A stretch of DNA of 64,000 nt. Source: Burkholderia lata (GTDB lineage Bacteria > Pseudomonadota > Gammaproteobacteria > Burkholderiales > Burkholderiaceae). The notes under the pieces were generated by a model, which did no database searches, was not told the origin of the DNA, and saw only the letters and a program-made list of their open reading frames with translations. Below are positions 9,019 to 17,001 of this stretch, in pieces. Each line of letters starts with the position of its first letter. Positions within the stretch are counted from its first letter, which is position 1. The position numbers were made by a program, and so were the translations under genes. The stretch lies in contig NZ_CABVQK010000010.1 in the NCBI RefSeq assembly GCF_902499335.1, forward strand, positions 62,001-126,000. The letters run 5' to 3'.

Positions 9019-10218
9019 TTACTGCGTGACCTGCCGCACGCCGACGCGCTGCGACGCGAGCCACAACGCGATCAGCACGCCCGCGAGCCCCGCGCCCGCG
9101 ATGCACATGCCGCGCCAGCCGTCGATGCCGTACGCGACGCTGGCCGCGAACGACCCGAACGCGCCGCCGATGAAGTAGCTCGTCAGGTAGATCGTCGTCA
9201 CGCGGCTGCGCGCGTTGCCGGCCAGCGCATAGATCACGCTCTGGTTCGAGATGTGCATGCCCTGCACGCCGACGTCGAGCAGCAGGATGCCGGCGATCAG
9301 TGCCGCGAGCGAGTGCGCGCCGGTCGCGATCAGCGCGAACGACCCGAGCACGGCCGCCGCGAACAGCCCCGTCGCCGCATTGCCGTGCCCGCGATCGACG
9401 AGCCGGCCGGCCGACGTCGCTGCGAGCGCACCGACCGCGCCGACGATCCCGAACAGGCCGATCTGGCCTTCGGAATAGCTGTACGGCGGCTGGCTCAGCA
9501 GGAACGTGAGGCCCGTCCACAGCAGGCTGAAGCACGCGAACACGAGTGCGCCGTAAGTGGAGCGCAGCGCGATCAGCGGTTGCGCGCGCACCAGCGCGAC
9601 GAGCGACTTCATCAGCGCCGCATAGTCGAGGCGCGCGTCGCGCCGATCCTTCGGCAGCTTCGCGGCGAGCACGGCGGTCAGCGCCGCCACCATCACCGCG
9701 GCGATGCCGTACACCGCACGCCAGCCGAACCCGTCGGCGATCGCACCGGCCGCGACGCGCGCAAGCAGGATGCCGAGCAGCAGCCCGCTCATCACGGTGC
9801 CGACGGCGCGGCCGCGCGAGCGTGCATCGGCGAGCGACGCGGCGAATGGCACCAGCAGCTGCGTCGAACAGGTGACGAAGCCGACCGCGACGTTCGCGAC
9901 GACGAACATCGTGAAGTTCGTGCTGAACGTGACCGCGATCAGCGCGACGACGTTGAGCATCAGCAGCCGCACGATCAGCGTATGACGGTTGACCGCGTCG
10001 CCGAGCGGAACGATCAGCAGCAGGCTCGCCGCGTAGCCGAGCTGCGTCAGCGTGACGAGATAGCCGAGCTCGGTCGGTGCACGCCCGAAGCTGCGCGCGA
10101 TCGCGGCGAGCAGCGGCTGCGCGTAGTAGATGTTGCCGATGACGATGCCGCACGCGCAGGCGAACAGCAGCGTCATGCCGCGGGTCAGGGGAGGATGGGT
10201 GTCGTGATGCGGTTCCAT
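9019..10218 (-). CDS. MFS efflux transporter (DHA1/AraJ-like)
   Basis: A 399-residue major facilitator with 12 predicted membrane segments. The first helix is CACGIVIGNIYYAQPLL, typical of sugar-efflux/drug:proton antiporters of the AraJ-like group; the loop 2-3 motif appears as PLGDAVNRH. The ATG at 10218 was chosen because the hydrophobic part starts about 15 residues later; an upstream in-frame start would add a long Arg/Pro-rich stretch that looks non-coding. It is divergent from a CynR-like LysR gene 312 bases away, which probably controls it. Substrate unknown. Confidence 0.83.
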   Translation of the reverse strand: MEPHHDTHPPLTRGMTLLFACACGIVIGNIYYAQPLLAAIARSFGRAPTELGYLVTLTQLGYAASLLLIVPLGDAVNRHTLIVRLLMLNVVALIAVTFSTNFTMFVVANVAVGFVTCSTQLLVPFAASLADARSRGRAVGTVMSGLLLGILLARVAAGAIADGFGWRAVYGIAAVMVAALTAVLAAKLPKDRRDARLDYAALMKSLVALVRAQPLIALRSTYGALVFACFSLLWTGLTFLLSQPPYSYSEGQIGLFGIVGAVGALAATSAGRLVDRGHGNAATGLFAAAVLGSFALIATGAHSLAALIAGILLLDVGVQGMHISNQSVIYALAGNARSRVTTIYLTSYFIGGAFGSFAASVAYGIDGWRGMCIAGAGLAGVLIALWLASQRVGVRQVTQ

Positions 10219-10530
10219 GGTCGCGAAAAACAGCGGCGCCGGCCGGCGGCACGGGGCCGTCGGTTGCGCGGGGTGACGGAAATCGGGGCCGGCGTCGACG
10301 GATCGGCGGTGAGCCGATGCGCGCCGGGCGGATCGCGGCCGGGCCCGGATCGGGCGGGCGGCGGATCGTCGTGCGGCGGGCGGAGGCAGGGCGGGCCCGG
10401 GCGGGCCGTTCCGGTGCGGTGACAGCGGTAATGCACGGGAACGGATGTGCGTATGATGCGGGAATCGAACCATAGCGTCCAAGACTGGATCGTTATGGTC
10501 TTCATTGGTAAAACCAATACATCGGCCGTC
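10219..10530. other. Divergent intergenic region between MFS and LysR genes
   Basis: About 310 bases with no gene. The first 220 bases are very GC-rich and show no open frame with coding character. The last 90 bases are AT-richer and hold the perfect palindrome at 10504-10518. Promoters for both flanking genes must lie here, but no clear -35/-10 pair was recognised. Confidence 0.6.
10504..10518. promoter_or_regulatory. FadR/PdhR-type palindrome (GGT-N3-ACC)
   Basis: ATTGGT-AAA-ACCAAT is a perfect 6-3-6 palindrome. This architecture is the known operator form of GntR-family FadR/FCD regulators such as PdhR and LldR. It lies 12 bases upstream of the LysR start codon at 10531. The nearest GntR/FCD gene is at 11476-12168. 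Functional link is inferred. Confidence 0.5.
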
Positions 10531-11421
10531 ATGCTACTCCGCCACATCCGCTATTTCCTGGCCGTCGCCGAGCAGCGCAGTTTCACGCGCGCGGCCGACG
10601 CGCTGCACGTATCGCAGCCGACGCTGTCGCAGCAGGTGCGCCAGCTCGAGGAAACGCTCGGCGTGCAACTGTTCGACCGCTCGGGCCGCACGGTGCAGCT
10701 CACCGAGTTCGGCGAGGTCTATGCGCGCCATGCGCGCGCCGCGCTGCACGAGCTCGATACGGGGCAGCGCGCGTTGCACGACGTCGCCGATCTCGGCAGC
10801 GGGTCGTTGCGGCTCGCGATGATGCCGACCTTCGCGGCCTACCTGAGCGGCTCGCTGATCGACGCGTTCCATGCCGACTATCCGAACGTCGCGCTGACGA
10901 TCGACGCGATGCCGCAGGAACGCATCGAGGCGCTGCTCGCCGACGACCGGCTCGACGCGGGCTTCGCGTTCATGCCGCCGCGCGCGCCGGACATCGACGC
11001 GCTGCCGCTGTGGGACGAGCCGCTCGCGCTCGTGACGGGCCGCACGCACCGTCTCGCGCGACGCCGCCGCGCACTGACGCCGGCCGAGCTCGGCGGCGAG
11101 CCGCTGGTGCTGCTGAGCCGCGCGTTCGCGACGCGCGAAAGCATCGACCGGTATTTCATCGAGCATGGCGCGCAGCCGAAGATCGCGATCGAGACGAATA
11201 CGATCAGCGCGGTGCTGGAACTCGTGCGGTGCGGCCGGCTCGCGACGGTGCTGCCCGACGCGATCGCGCGCGAGAGCGCCGACCTGTGCGCGTTGGAGAT
11301 CGATCCGCCGCTGCCCGCGCGCACGGCCGCGCTGCTGACGCGCAAGGGTGCTTACCGCAGCGTTGCGGCGCGCGCGTTCATCGAGCGTGCGCTCGCGTAT
11401 CGCGATCCGTCGGGAGATTGA
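10531..11421 (+). CDS. LysR-family regulator, CynR-like
   Basis: A 296-residue LysR regulator. The N-terminal helix-turn-helix contains RSFTRAADALHVSQPTLSQQ, and the effector domain begins LRLAMMPTFAAYLSG, a pattern resembling CynR, the cyanate-responsive regulator of E. coli. No cyanase gene is near, so cyanate is not implied. It is divergent from an MFS efflux gene, its likely target. Start 10531 gives the standard LysR N-terminus MLLRHIRYF; earlier in-frame ATGs at 10453 and 10495 would add residues foreign to the family and would place the 10504-10518 palindrome inside the gene. Confidence 0.9.
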   Translation: MLLRHIRYFLAVAEQRSFTRAADALHVSQPTLSQQVRQLEETLGVQLFDRSGRTVQLTEFGEVYARHARAALHELDTGQRALHDVADLGSGSLRLAMMPTFAAYLSGSLIDAFHADYPNVALTIDAMPQERIEALLADDRLDAGFAFMPPRAPDIDALPLWDEPLALVTGRTHRLARRRRALTPAELGGEPLVLLSRAFATRESIDRYFIEHGAQPKIAIETNTISAVLELVRCGRLATVLPDAIARESADLCALEIDPPLPARTAALLTRKGAYRSVAARAFIERALAYRDPSGD

Positions 11422-11475
11422 CCGGTCCGACCGGGCGGCGCGCGCGACGGGCGGCCGCCTGACCGCCCGACCGCG

Positions 11476-12168
11476 TTACGCGCGGGGTGTCGGGAAGAAG
11501 ATGCCCGCGCGCTGCGCGGCGTTCGCGATGTGCGTTTCGATCGCGGTGCCCGCGGCGGCCGCGTCGCGCGCGATCAGCGCGTCGACGATCGCGCGGTGCT
11601 CCTGCCACGTCGACAGCAGCAGTTCGCGCCGGTAGAACGGCATGCGCTGGCTTTCCTTCATGATGTCCGCGCTGCTGCGCAGCACCGACTCGATCGCCGC
11701 GTTGCCGGCGAGATGGATGATCCGCATGTGGAAGTCGAAGTCGAGCTGCGACGCCTCGTCGAGCGCGCTTTCGGTGAGCGCGACGTGCAGGCTGGCGAGG
11801 TTGTCCTCGAACCACGCGATGTCGTCATCGCTGACGACGTGCGCGGCCATCCGCGCGGCGAAGCCTTCGAGCGCATAGCGCATCTGGTACGTGTCGGGCG
11901 GCGACGACTGCTCGGCGAATCGCCATGCATGCGCGGCCGTGGCCTGCGCGCTTTCGACATACACGCCCTTGCCGGCGCGGATGCGCAGCATCCCGAGCGC
12001 CTCGAGCGTCGACAGCGCCTCGCGCAGCGACGCGCGGCTAATCTCCAGCTCCTCGGAGAGCTGGCGCTGGGCCGGCAGCAGGCTGCCGACCGGATACACG
12101 CCTGCCTCGATCCGGTCGCGGATCGTCGCGATGGCGGCGTCGGTCACGGTATGCGGAACGTTTTTCAT
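11476..12168 (-). CDS. GntR-family regulator, FadR subfamily with FCD domain
   Basis: A 230-residue transcription factor: winged helix-turn-helix at residues ~10-75 (LLPAQRQLSEELEISRASLR is the recognition region) and an all-helical FCD effector domain with the metal-ligand pattern Asp-x3-His (DFDFHMRIIH) and a late EH motif (WQEHRAIVDAL). It is divergent from the transporter-allantoicase-ureidoglycolate lyase operon and so is the likely controller of allantoin use. A perfect palindrome (12182-12196) lies 13 bases upstream of its start, next to a minus-strand TACAAT, which predicts autoregulation; a second copy sits at the operon promoter. Start 12168 chosen because the DNA-binding domain begins shortly after; the frame is open upstream. 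Confidence 0.9.
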   Translation of the reverse strand: MKNVPHTVTDAAIATIRDRIEAGVYPVGSLLPAQRQLSEELEISRASLREALSTLEALGMLRIRAGKGVYVESAQATAAHAWRFAEQSSPPDTYQMRYALEGFAARMAAHVVSDDDIAWFEDNLASLHVALTESALDEASQLDFDFHMRIIHLAGNAAIESVLRSSADIMKESQRMPFYRRELLLSTWQEHRAIVDALIARDAAAAGTAIETHIANAAQRAGIFFPTPRA

Positions 12169-12181
12169 GATGTGAACTTTG

Positions 12182-12202
12182 GCCGGTCTGACCGGCATTG
12201 TA
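12182..12202 (-). promoter_or_regulatory. gntR -10 element and autoregulatory operator
   Basis: GCCGGT-CTG-ACCGGC (12182-12196) is a perfect 6-3-6 palindrome. It abuts ATTGTA at 12197-12202, which reads TACAAT on the minus strand and fits a -10 box. A repressor bound here would cover the start site of the GntR gene. No convincing -35 was found. Confidence 0.6.
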
Positions 12203-12313
12203 ATCCGCACGCAGGCGGTGCATGCCCGGCCTACGGGAAAGCCACGATCCGCCCCTGTCCGGTGCATCGGAACCTGGCTTGCAAGGGGCGGGAAATCCCT
12301 ATTTTGATCGTCC

Positions 12314-12342
12314 TTGACGCGACTATATCGGCTTCCTACTAT
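12314..12342 (+). promoter_or_regulatory. Sigma-70 promoter of the transporter-alc-allA operon
   Basis: TTGACG at 12314-12319 and TACTAT at 12337-12342 are spaced by 17 bases, a good housekeeping promoter for this GC-rich genome. The predicted start near 12349 lies just before the palindrome at 12356-12370. Confidence 0.65.
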
Positions 12343-12355
12343 CCACCATAACATC

Positions 12356-12370
12356 ACTGGTCTTACCAGT
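12356..12370. promoter_or_regulatory. GntR/FCD operator downstream of promoter
   Basis: ACTGGT-CTT-ACCAGT is a perfect 6-3-6 palindrome of the same GGT-N3-ACC form as the sites at 12182 and 10504. It begins about 7 bases after the predicted transcription start, where a bound repressor would block transcription. Confidence 0.6.
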
Positions 12371-12411
12371 ATGAACAGACGAAACTGCAACCGTTGGATC
12401 GGGAGAGCGCC

Positions 12412-13734
12412 GTGTCGAAATTCCTCAATTCGCTGTTTGGCCGGGTAGTCGTCGCATTGATTCTAGGGATCGCGCTGGGCGCGTTTTTCCCGCATTTCGC
12501 CGAGTCGTTGCGACCGCTCGGCGACGGCTTCCTGAAGCTCATCAAGATGGTGATCGGGCCGATCGTGTTCTGCGTGGTGGTCAGCGGGATGGCCAACGCG
12601 GGCGACCTGAAGAAGGTCGGCCGGGTCGGCCTGAAGGCCGTCATCTACTTCGAGATCATGACGACGCTCGCGCTCGGCATCGGCCTCGTGCTTGCGTGGC
12701 TCACGCGCCCGGGCGTCGGGATGAACATCGACCTGCGCTCGCTCGACGCGTCGTCGCTCGCGTCGTACGCGAAGAACGCCGAAAGCCTGAAGGACACGGC
12801 CGGCTACCTGATGAAGATCATCCCCGAGACCGCGATCGACGCGTTCGCGAAGGGCGACATCCTGCAGATCCTCGTGTTCGCGGTGCTGTTCGGCTCCGCG
12901 CTGTCGCTGCTCGGCGACAAGGCGCAGCGCGTCAACTCGCTGATCGAGGAACTGTCGCACGTGTTCTTCCGGATCATCGGCTTCATCATCAAGCTCGCAC
13001 CGCTCGGCGTGCTCGGCGCGATCGCGTTCACGACCGGCAAGTACGGCGTCGCGTCGCTCAAGCAGCTCGGCTATCTGGTCGCGGTGTTCTACCTGAGCTG
13101 CTTCGTGTTCGTCACGGTCGTGCTCGGCACGGTGATGCGGCTCGCGGGCTTCTCGGTGTTCAAGCTGATCCGCTACCTGCGCGAGGAACTGTCGATCGTG
13201 CTCGGTACGGCATCGTCGGACGCGGTGCTGCCGCAGGTGATGCGCAAGCTCGAATACATGGGCGTGAAGGATTCGACGGTCGGCCTCGTGATCCCGACCG
13301 GCTATTCGTTCAACCTCGACGGCTTCTCGATCTACCTGACGCTCGCCGTGCTGTTCATCGCGCAGGCCACCAACACGCCGCTGTCGACGCATGACCTGAT
13401 CGTCGTGCTGCTCGTGTCGCTCGTCACGTCGAAGGGCGCGCACGGGATCCCGGGCTCGGCGATCGTGATCCTCGCAGCGACGCTGTCGGCGATTCCCGCG
13501 ATCCCGGTGCTCGGCCTCGTGCTGATCCTGCCGGTCGACTGGTTCGTCGGCATCGCCCGAGCGCTGACCAACCTGATCGGCAACTGCGTCGCGACGGTGG
13601 TCGTCGCGGTGTGGGAGAACGACATCGATCGAGCCCGCGCGAAACGCGTGCTGAACCGCGAGCTGCGCTACGTGCCGGCCGAAGAGGAAGATCGCGCGGC
13701 GCCGGTCGCCGGCGACCAGGCTCACGCGCTCTGA
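12412..13734 (+). CDS. DctA-family (DAACS) dicarboxylate:cation symporter
   Basis: A 440-residue transporter of the dicarboxylate/amino acid:cation symporter family. Hallmarks are LIKMVIGPIVFCVVVSGM (about residues 41-58), the serine-rich re-entrant loop LGTASSDAVLPQVMRKLE, the VIPTGYSFNLDG motif and the second loop GAHGIPGSA. These match DctA, which imports C4-dicarboxylates with protons. The GTG at 12412 is preferred (GGGAGAG upstream); a TTG at 12394 is an alternative. It heads the operon with allantoicase and ureidoglycolate lyase, so it may carry a ureide such as allantoate rather than, or besides, succinate-type acids; that is inference. Confidence 0.9.
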   Translation: MSKFLNSLFGRVVVALILGIALGAFFPHFAESLRPLGDGFLKLIKMVIGPIVFCVVVSGMANAGDLKKVGRVGLKAVIYFEIMTTLALGIGLVLAWLTRPGVGMNIDLRSLDASSLASYAKNAESLKDTAGYLMKIIPETAIDAFAKGDILQILVFAVLFGSALSLLGDKAQRVNSLIEELSHVFFRIIGFIIKLAPLGVLGAIAFTTGKYGVASLKQLGYLVAVFYLSCFVFVTVVLGTVMRLAGFSVFKLIRYLREELSIVLGTASSDAVLPQVMRKLEYMGVKDSTVGLVIPTGYSFNLDGFSIYLTLAVLFIAQATNTPLSTHDLIVVLLVSLVTSKGAHGIPGSAIVILAATLSAIPAIPVLGLVLILPVDWFVGIARALTNLIGNCVATVVVAVWENDIDRARAKRVLNRELRYVPAEEEDRAAPVAGDQAHAL

Positions 13735-13840
13735 GCGCACCCCCCGCGCGGGGCGGCTTCCCCTGGTCGTCCCGCGCAACCGCAATTCATGTGGCCGGCG
13801 CCTCGATGCGCCGGCACGACATCAAACATCAGGAGACGAC

Positions 13841-14848
13841 ATGGCAGCCCCCATCCTCGATCCGAACGCGCCGGCCTTCACGCGGCGTTACATGAACCTC
13901 GCCGACCCGCGCCTCGGGGCGCAGGCGCTCTTTGCCAGCGATGAATTCTTCGCGCCGAAGGAGCGCATGCTGAATCCTGAGCCGGCCGTGTTCATTCCCG
14001 GCAAGTACGACGACCACGGCAAGTGGATGGACGGCTGGGAAACGCGCCGCAAGCGCACGACCGGCCACGATTTCTGCGTGGTGCGGCTCGCGCGGCCGGG
14101 CGTGATCCATGGCGTCGACCTCGACACGAGCCACTTCACCGGCAACTTCCCGCCGGCCGCGTCGATCGACGCGTGCGTCGCCGAAGGCGACACGCCGCCC
14201 GACACCGCCGAATGGCGTCCGATCGTCCCGGCGACGACGCTGCAGGGCAATTCGCATCACTACGTGAGCGTCGACGACGCGCAGCCCTATACGCACCTGC
14301 GCGTGAACCTGTACCCGGACGGCGGCCTCGCACGGCTGCGCGTGTACGGCCAGCCGCAGCGCGACTGGCGCCAGGTGCCGGCCGGCGAGCTCGTCGATCT
14401 CGCGGCAATCGAGAACGGCGGCTACCTGGTGGCCGCGAACAACCAGCACTTCGGCCCGGCGTCGCAGATGCTGATGCCGGGGCGCGGCGTGAACATGGGC
14501 GACGGCTGGGAAACGCGGCGCCGCCGCGAGCCCGGCAACGACTGGGCGATCGTCGCGCTTGCGCGGCCGGGCATCATTCGGCGCGTCGAAGTGGATACCG
14601 CGTTCTTCAAGGGTAATTTCCCCGACCGCTGCTCGCTGCAGGCCGCGCGGGTCGCGGGCGGCACCGACGATTCGCTCGTCACGCAGGCGATGTTCTGGGC
14701 CGAACTGCTCGGCGAGCAGAAGCTGCAGATGGACCACGTCCACACGTTCGACCAGCTTGCCGCGCTCGGCCCCGTCACGCACGTGCGTTTCAACATCTTC
14801 CCGGACGGCGGCGTGTCGCGCCTGCGTCTGTGGGGCGAGCCGGCTTGA
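13841..14848 (+). CDS. alc: Allantoicase
   Basis: Hydrolyses allantoate to ureidoglycolate and urea, late in purine catabolism. The 335-residue protein shows the internal duplication of the family: the first repeat carries GWETRRKRTTGHDF and HFTGNFPPAAS (about residues 66-110), the second GWETRRRREPGNDW and FFKGNFPDRCS (about 223-268). CAGGAG precedes the ATG. It lies 106 bases after the DctA-like gene and 14 bases before the ureidoglycolate lyase gene, so the operon encodes two consecutive steps. No allantoinase or uricase gene is in the window; they must lie elsewhere. Confidence 0.95.
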   Translation: MAAPILDPNAPAFTRRYMNLADPRLGAQALFASDEFFAPKERMLNPEPAVFIPGKYDDHGKWMDGWETRRKRTTGHDFCVVRLARPGVIHGVDLDTSHFTGNFPPAASIDACVAEGDTPPDTAEWRPIVPATTLQGNSHHYVSVDDAQPYTHLRVNLYPDGGLARLRVYGQPQRDWRQVPAGELVDLAAIENGGYLVAANNQHFGPASQMLMPGRGVNMGDGWETRRRREPGNDWAIVALARPGIIRRVEVDTAFFKGNFPDRCSLQAARVAGGTDDSLVTQAMFWAELLGEQKLQMDHVHTFDQLAALGPVTHVRFNIFPDGGVSRLRLWGEPA

Positions 14849-14862
14849 AGGAGGGCAACGGC

Positions 14863-15381
14863 ATGAGCGGATCCCACATCCTGCGCGTCGAGCGACTGAC
14901 CCGCGAAGCGTTCGCGCCGTTCGGCGACGTGATCGCGCTCGAAGGTGCGCGGCATTTCCCGATCAACGGAGGCACGACCGAGCGCTTCCACGATCTCGCG
15001 ACGATCGACGTGTGCGCGGACGGCGGCCGCCCGCTCGTCAGCGTGTTCCGTGCACAGCCGCGCCCGCTGCCGGTCGCGGTCACGCTGATGGAGCGCCATC
15101 CGCACGGCAGCCAGGCGTTCATCCCGCTCGCCGCCGTGTCGCGCTACGCGATCGTCGTCGCGCCGGCCGGCGAATTCCGGCCCGACGCGATGCGTGCATT
15201 CCTCGCGGAAGGCTGGCAGGGCGTGAACTATGCGAAGGGCGTCTGGCACCATCCGCTGCTCGCGCTCGATGCGGTCAGCGATTTCGTGATCGTCGATCGC
15301 GGCGGTCCGCAGCCGAATTGCGACGAGATCCCGCTCGAGCGCGCGTGGGCGCTGGAGTTCGAGCCGGCCTGCGCGGCCTGA
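14863..15381 (+). CDS. allA: Ureidoglycolate lyase
   Basis: Splits ureidoglycolate into glyoxylate and urea, the step after allantoicase. The 172-residue cupin-like protein carries MERHPHGSQAFIPL (about residues 75-88) and the WHHPLLALD block (about 128-136) of the AllA family. The start at 14863 follows AAGGAGG; an earlier GTG in the same frame would overlap alc. Last gene of the allantoate operon and convergent with fur. Urea so formed implies urease elsewhere in the genome. Confidence 0.93.
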   Translation: MSGSHILRVERLTREAFAPFGDVIALEGARHFPINGGTTERFHDLATIDVCADGGRPLVSVFRAQPRPLPVAVTLMERHPHGSQAFIPLAAVSRYAIVVAPAGEFRPDAMRAFLAEGWQGVNYAKGVWHHPLLALDAVSDFVIVDRGGPQPNCDEIPLERAWALEFEPACAA

Positions 15382-15485
15382 CGCAGGCGCGGCACCCGGC
15401 TCCGGTTGCCTGGCGGCAGCCCGGGCGGGCGTGTCGAAGGGTTTTCGAAAGCCTGGGGCGCAACGCTTGCGCGGCCTTATCCCGA

Positions 15486-15526
15486 AAAGAACACGGCCCG
15501 GGCGGCGAGATGCCGGCCGGGCCGTG
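15486..15526 (-). terminator. Probable fur terminator
   Basis: CACGGCCCGG (15492-15501) and CCGGGCCGTG (15517-15526) form a perfect 10-bp stem. Read on the minus strand the stem is followed by TTCTTTT, so it fits a terminator for fur, whose stop is at 15550. On the plus strand there is no T-run. Confidence 0.55.
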
Positions 15527-15549
15527 CCGCATGCGCGGGTCGCGCGGAT

Positions 15550-15978
15550 TCAGTGCTTGCGGTGCGGGCAGTTCTCGGTCGTGCAGGAACCGTACATCGC
15601 GAGCGAGTGCTCCTGGAGGCGGAAGCCGCGCTCCTTTGCGATCGCCTGCTGGCGGCTTTCGATCTCGGCGTCGAAGAATTCCTCGACGCGGCCGCAATCG
15701 AGGCACACGAGGTGGTCGTGGTGCGAGCCTTCGTTCAGTTCGAACACGGCCTTGCCGGATTCGAAGTTGCTGCGCGACAGCAGGCCGGCCTGCTCGAACT
15801 GCGTCAGCACGCGGTAGACGGTGGCCAGCCCGATGTCGAGCTGCTCGTTGAGCAGGTTCCGGTAGACGTCTTCTGCCGTCAGATGGCGCACCGGGCTTTG
15901 CTGGAAGATCTCGAGAATCTTGAGGCGCGGTAGGGTGGCCTTTAGCCCGATATTCTTGAGATCCGTCGGATTGGTCAT
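15550..15978 (-). CDS. fur: Ferric uptake regulator Fur
   Basis: Iron-responsive repressor of 142 residues, normal for Fur. An N-terminal winged helix (LTAEDVYRNLLNEQLDIGLA, VYRVLTQFEQAGLL) precedes the metal-binding dimerisation domain with HHDHLVCLDCG (about residues 86-96) and the C-terminal Cys pair CTTENCPH. It is divergent from bamE, with 142 bases between the starts; this fur-bamE arrangement is common in Proteobacteria. The 3' end points at allA and has its own hairpin. No clear Fur box was recognised in the divergent region. Confidence 0.97.
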   Translation of the reverse strand: MTNPTDLKNIGLKATLPRLKILEIFQQSPVRHLTAEDVYRNLLNEQLDIGLATVYRVLTQFEQAGLLSRSNFESGKAVFELNEGSHHDHLVCLDCGRVEEFFDAEIESRQQAIAKERGFRLQEHSLAMYGSCTTENCPHRKH

Positions 15979-16120
15979 GGCTAGGCATCCCTAGAGTACA
16001 ATGCAGGGCTTCAATGTTACCGGCTTTTCGCCATTCCAGAAATACGCGCGGCCTGCGACGCGGGCCTGCACGGTGAGGGAAATGATTCCAGAATCTCTTT
16101 CGCACTTTCAGAGGAGTCGC

Positions 16121-16939
16121 ATGCGGAGTGTCATCATCGCTGCCGCCGCCGTTGCCGCGCTGGCTGGTTGTTCGTCGTACGACAGCGTGACGCAGCGCAT
16201 CGCGCAGAGCATCACCCCCTACCGGATCACCGTCGTGCAAGGCAACTTCGTGTCGCAGGAGAAGGCCGCGCAGCTACAGGTCGGCATGTCGCGCGAGCAG
16301 GTGCGCGCGCTGCTCGGCACCCCGCTGCTGGCCGACATGTTCCACGCCGACCGCTGGGATTACCTCTTCTACTTCAAGCGCGGCTCGACGGCGGTCGTCC
16401 AGCAGCGCGATCTCGTCGTGACGTTCTCGGGCGATCGCCTGGCGGGCTGGACGGGGGCGGACAACCTGCCTTCCGAACTCGACCTGCTGGCCGACATCGA
16501 CGGCGACCGTGGCGGCAAGAAGGCGAAGGCGGCCGCAGCGGCGAAGAAGGCCGCCGAGGCCGCCGCTGCCGCGAGCGCCGCCCAAGCGGCGGCGAGCGCG
16601 CCGGCGCAGGAGGTTGCCGCTAGCCCGTCCACCGCGCCGGCGTCCGGCGCGGCGGTCGACCAGGATGCGAACGCGCAGGCTGCACGCGCGGCGAACCGCG
16701 CGACCAACCAGGTATCCGGGCAGGGTTCGGCCGGGCGTCGTTTCACGCCGTCCGCGCAGGCAGCGGCCGGCGCACCGGTGCCGGGCGGCCAGCCGCCGGG
16801 CGCTGCGCCCGCGATCCAGCCGCAGTTCCAGTTCCATCGTCCGCCGCCGCCGAATGCGTCGAACGAGGCTGCGCCGCCGGTCGGCCCGAAAGGCTCGGAC
16901 ACGCTGCAGAACCAGCCGATCACCGCGCCGGCCCAGTAA
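16121..16939 (+). CDS. bamE: Outer membrane assembly lipoprotein BamE (OmlA) with long C-terminal extension
   Basis: Lipoprotein of the BAM complex that inserts beta-barrel proteins into the outer membrane. The signal peptide ends in the lipobox LAGC (Cys at residue 16), followed by the SmpA/OmlA fold with YRITVVQGNFVSQEKAAQL and VGMSREQVRALLGTP and the strand block WDYLFYFKRG. The ATG at 16121 follows GAGGAG. Typical BamE proteins are about 110-150 residues; this one has 272 because a low-complexity Ala-, Pro- and Gln-rich tail follows the conserved domain at about residue 125. The tail includes KKAKAAAAAKKAAEAAAAA-like runs. The region 5' of it contains TACAAT at 15997-16002 as a possible -10. 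dapB follows after 62 bases. Confidence 0.92.
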   Translation: MRSVIIAAAAVAALAGCSSYDSVTQRIAQSITPYRITVVQGNFVSQEKAAQLQVGMSREQVRALLGTPLLADMFHADRWDYLFYFKRGSTAVVQQRDLVVTFSGDRLAGWTGADNLPSELDLLADIDGDRGGKKAKAAAAAKKAAEAAAAASAAQAAASAPAQEVAASPSTAPASGAAVDQDANAQAARAANRATNQVSGQGSAGRRFTPSAQAAAGAPVPGGQPPGAAPAIQPQFQFHRPPPPNASNEAAPPVGPKGSDTLQNQPITAPAQ

Positions 16940-17001
16940 GTCCGCGTGCGGAAACAGGGCGGCATGTGCCGCCCGCCTTTAGACCTGTCGTGTAGAAAGC
17001 C

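Noticed and set aside
11422..11434. CCGGT-CCG-ACCGG palindrome just after the CynR-like LysR gene
   Set aside because: Same GGT-N3-ACC shape, but it lies between convergent genes away from any promoter and in very GC-rich DNA, so probably chance or part of a terminator.
15979..16120. Fur box between fur and bamE
   Set aside because: No stretch with a convincing GATAAT-type repeat was found, so autoregulation by Fur cannot be claimed here.
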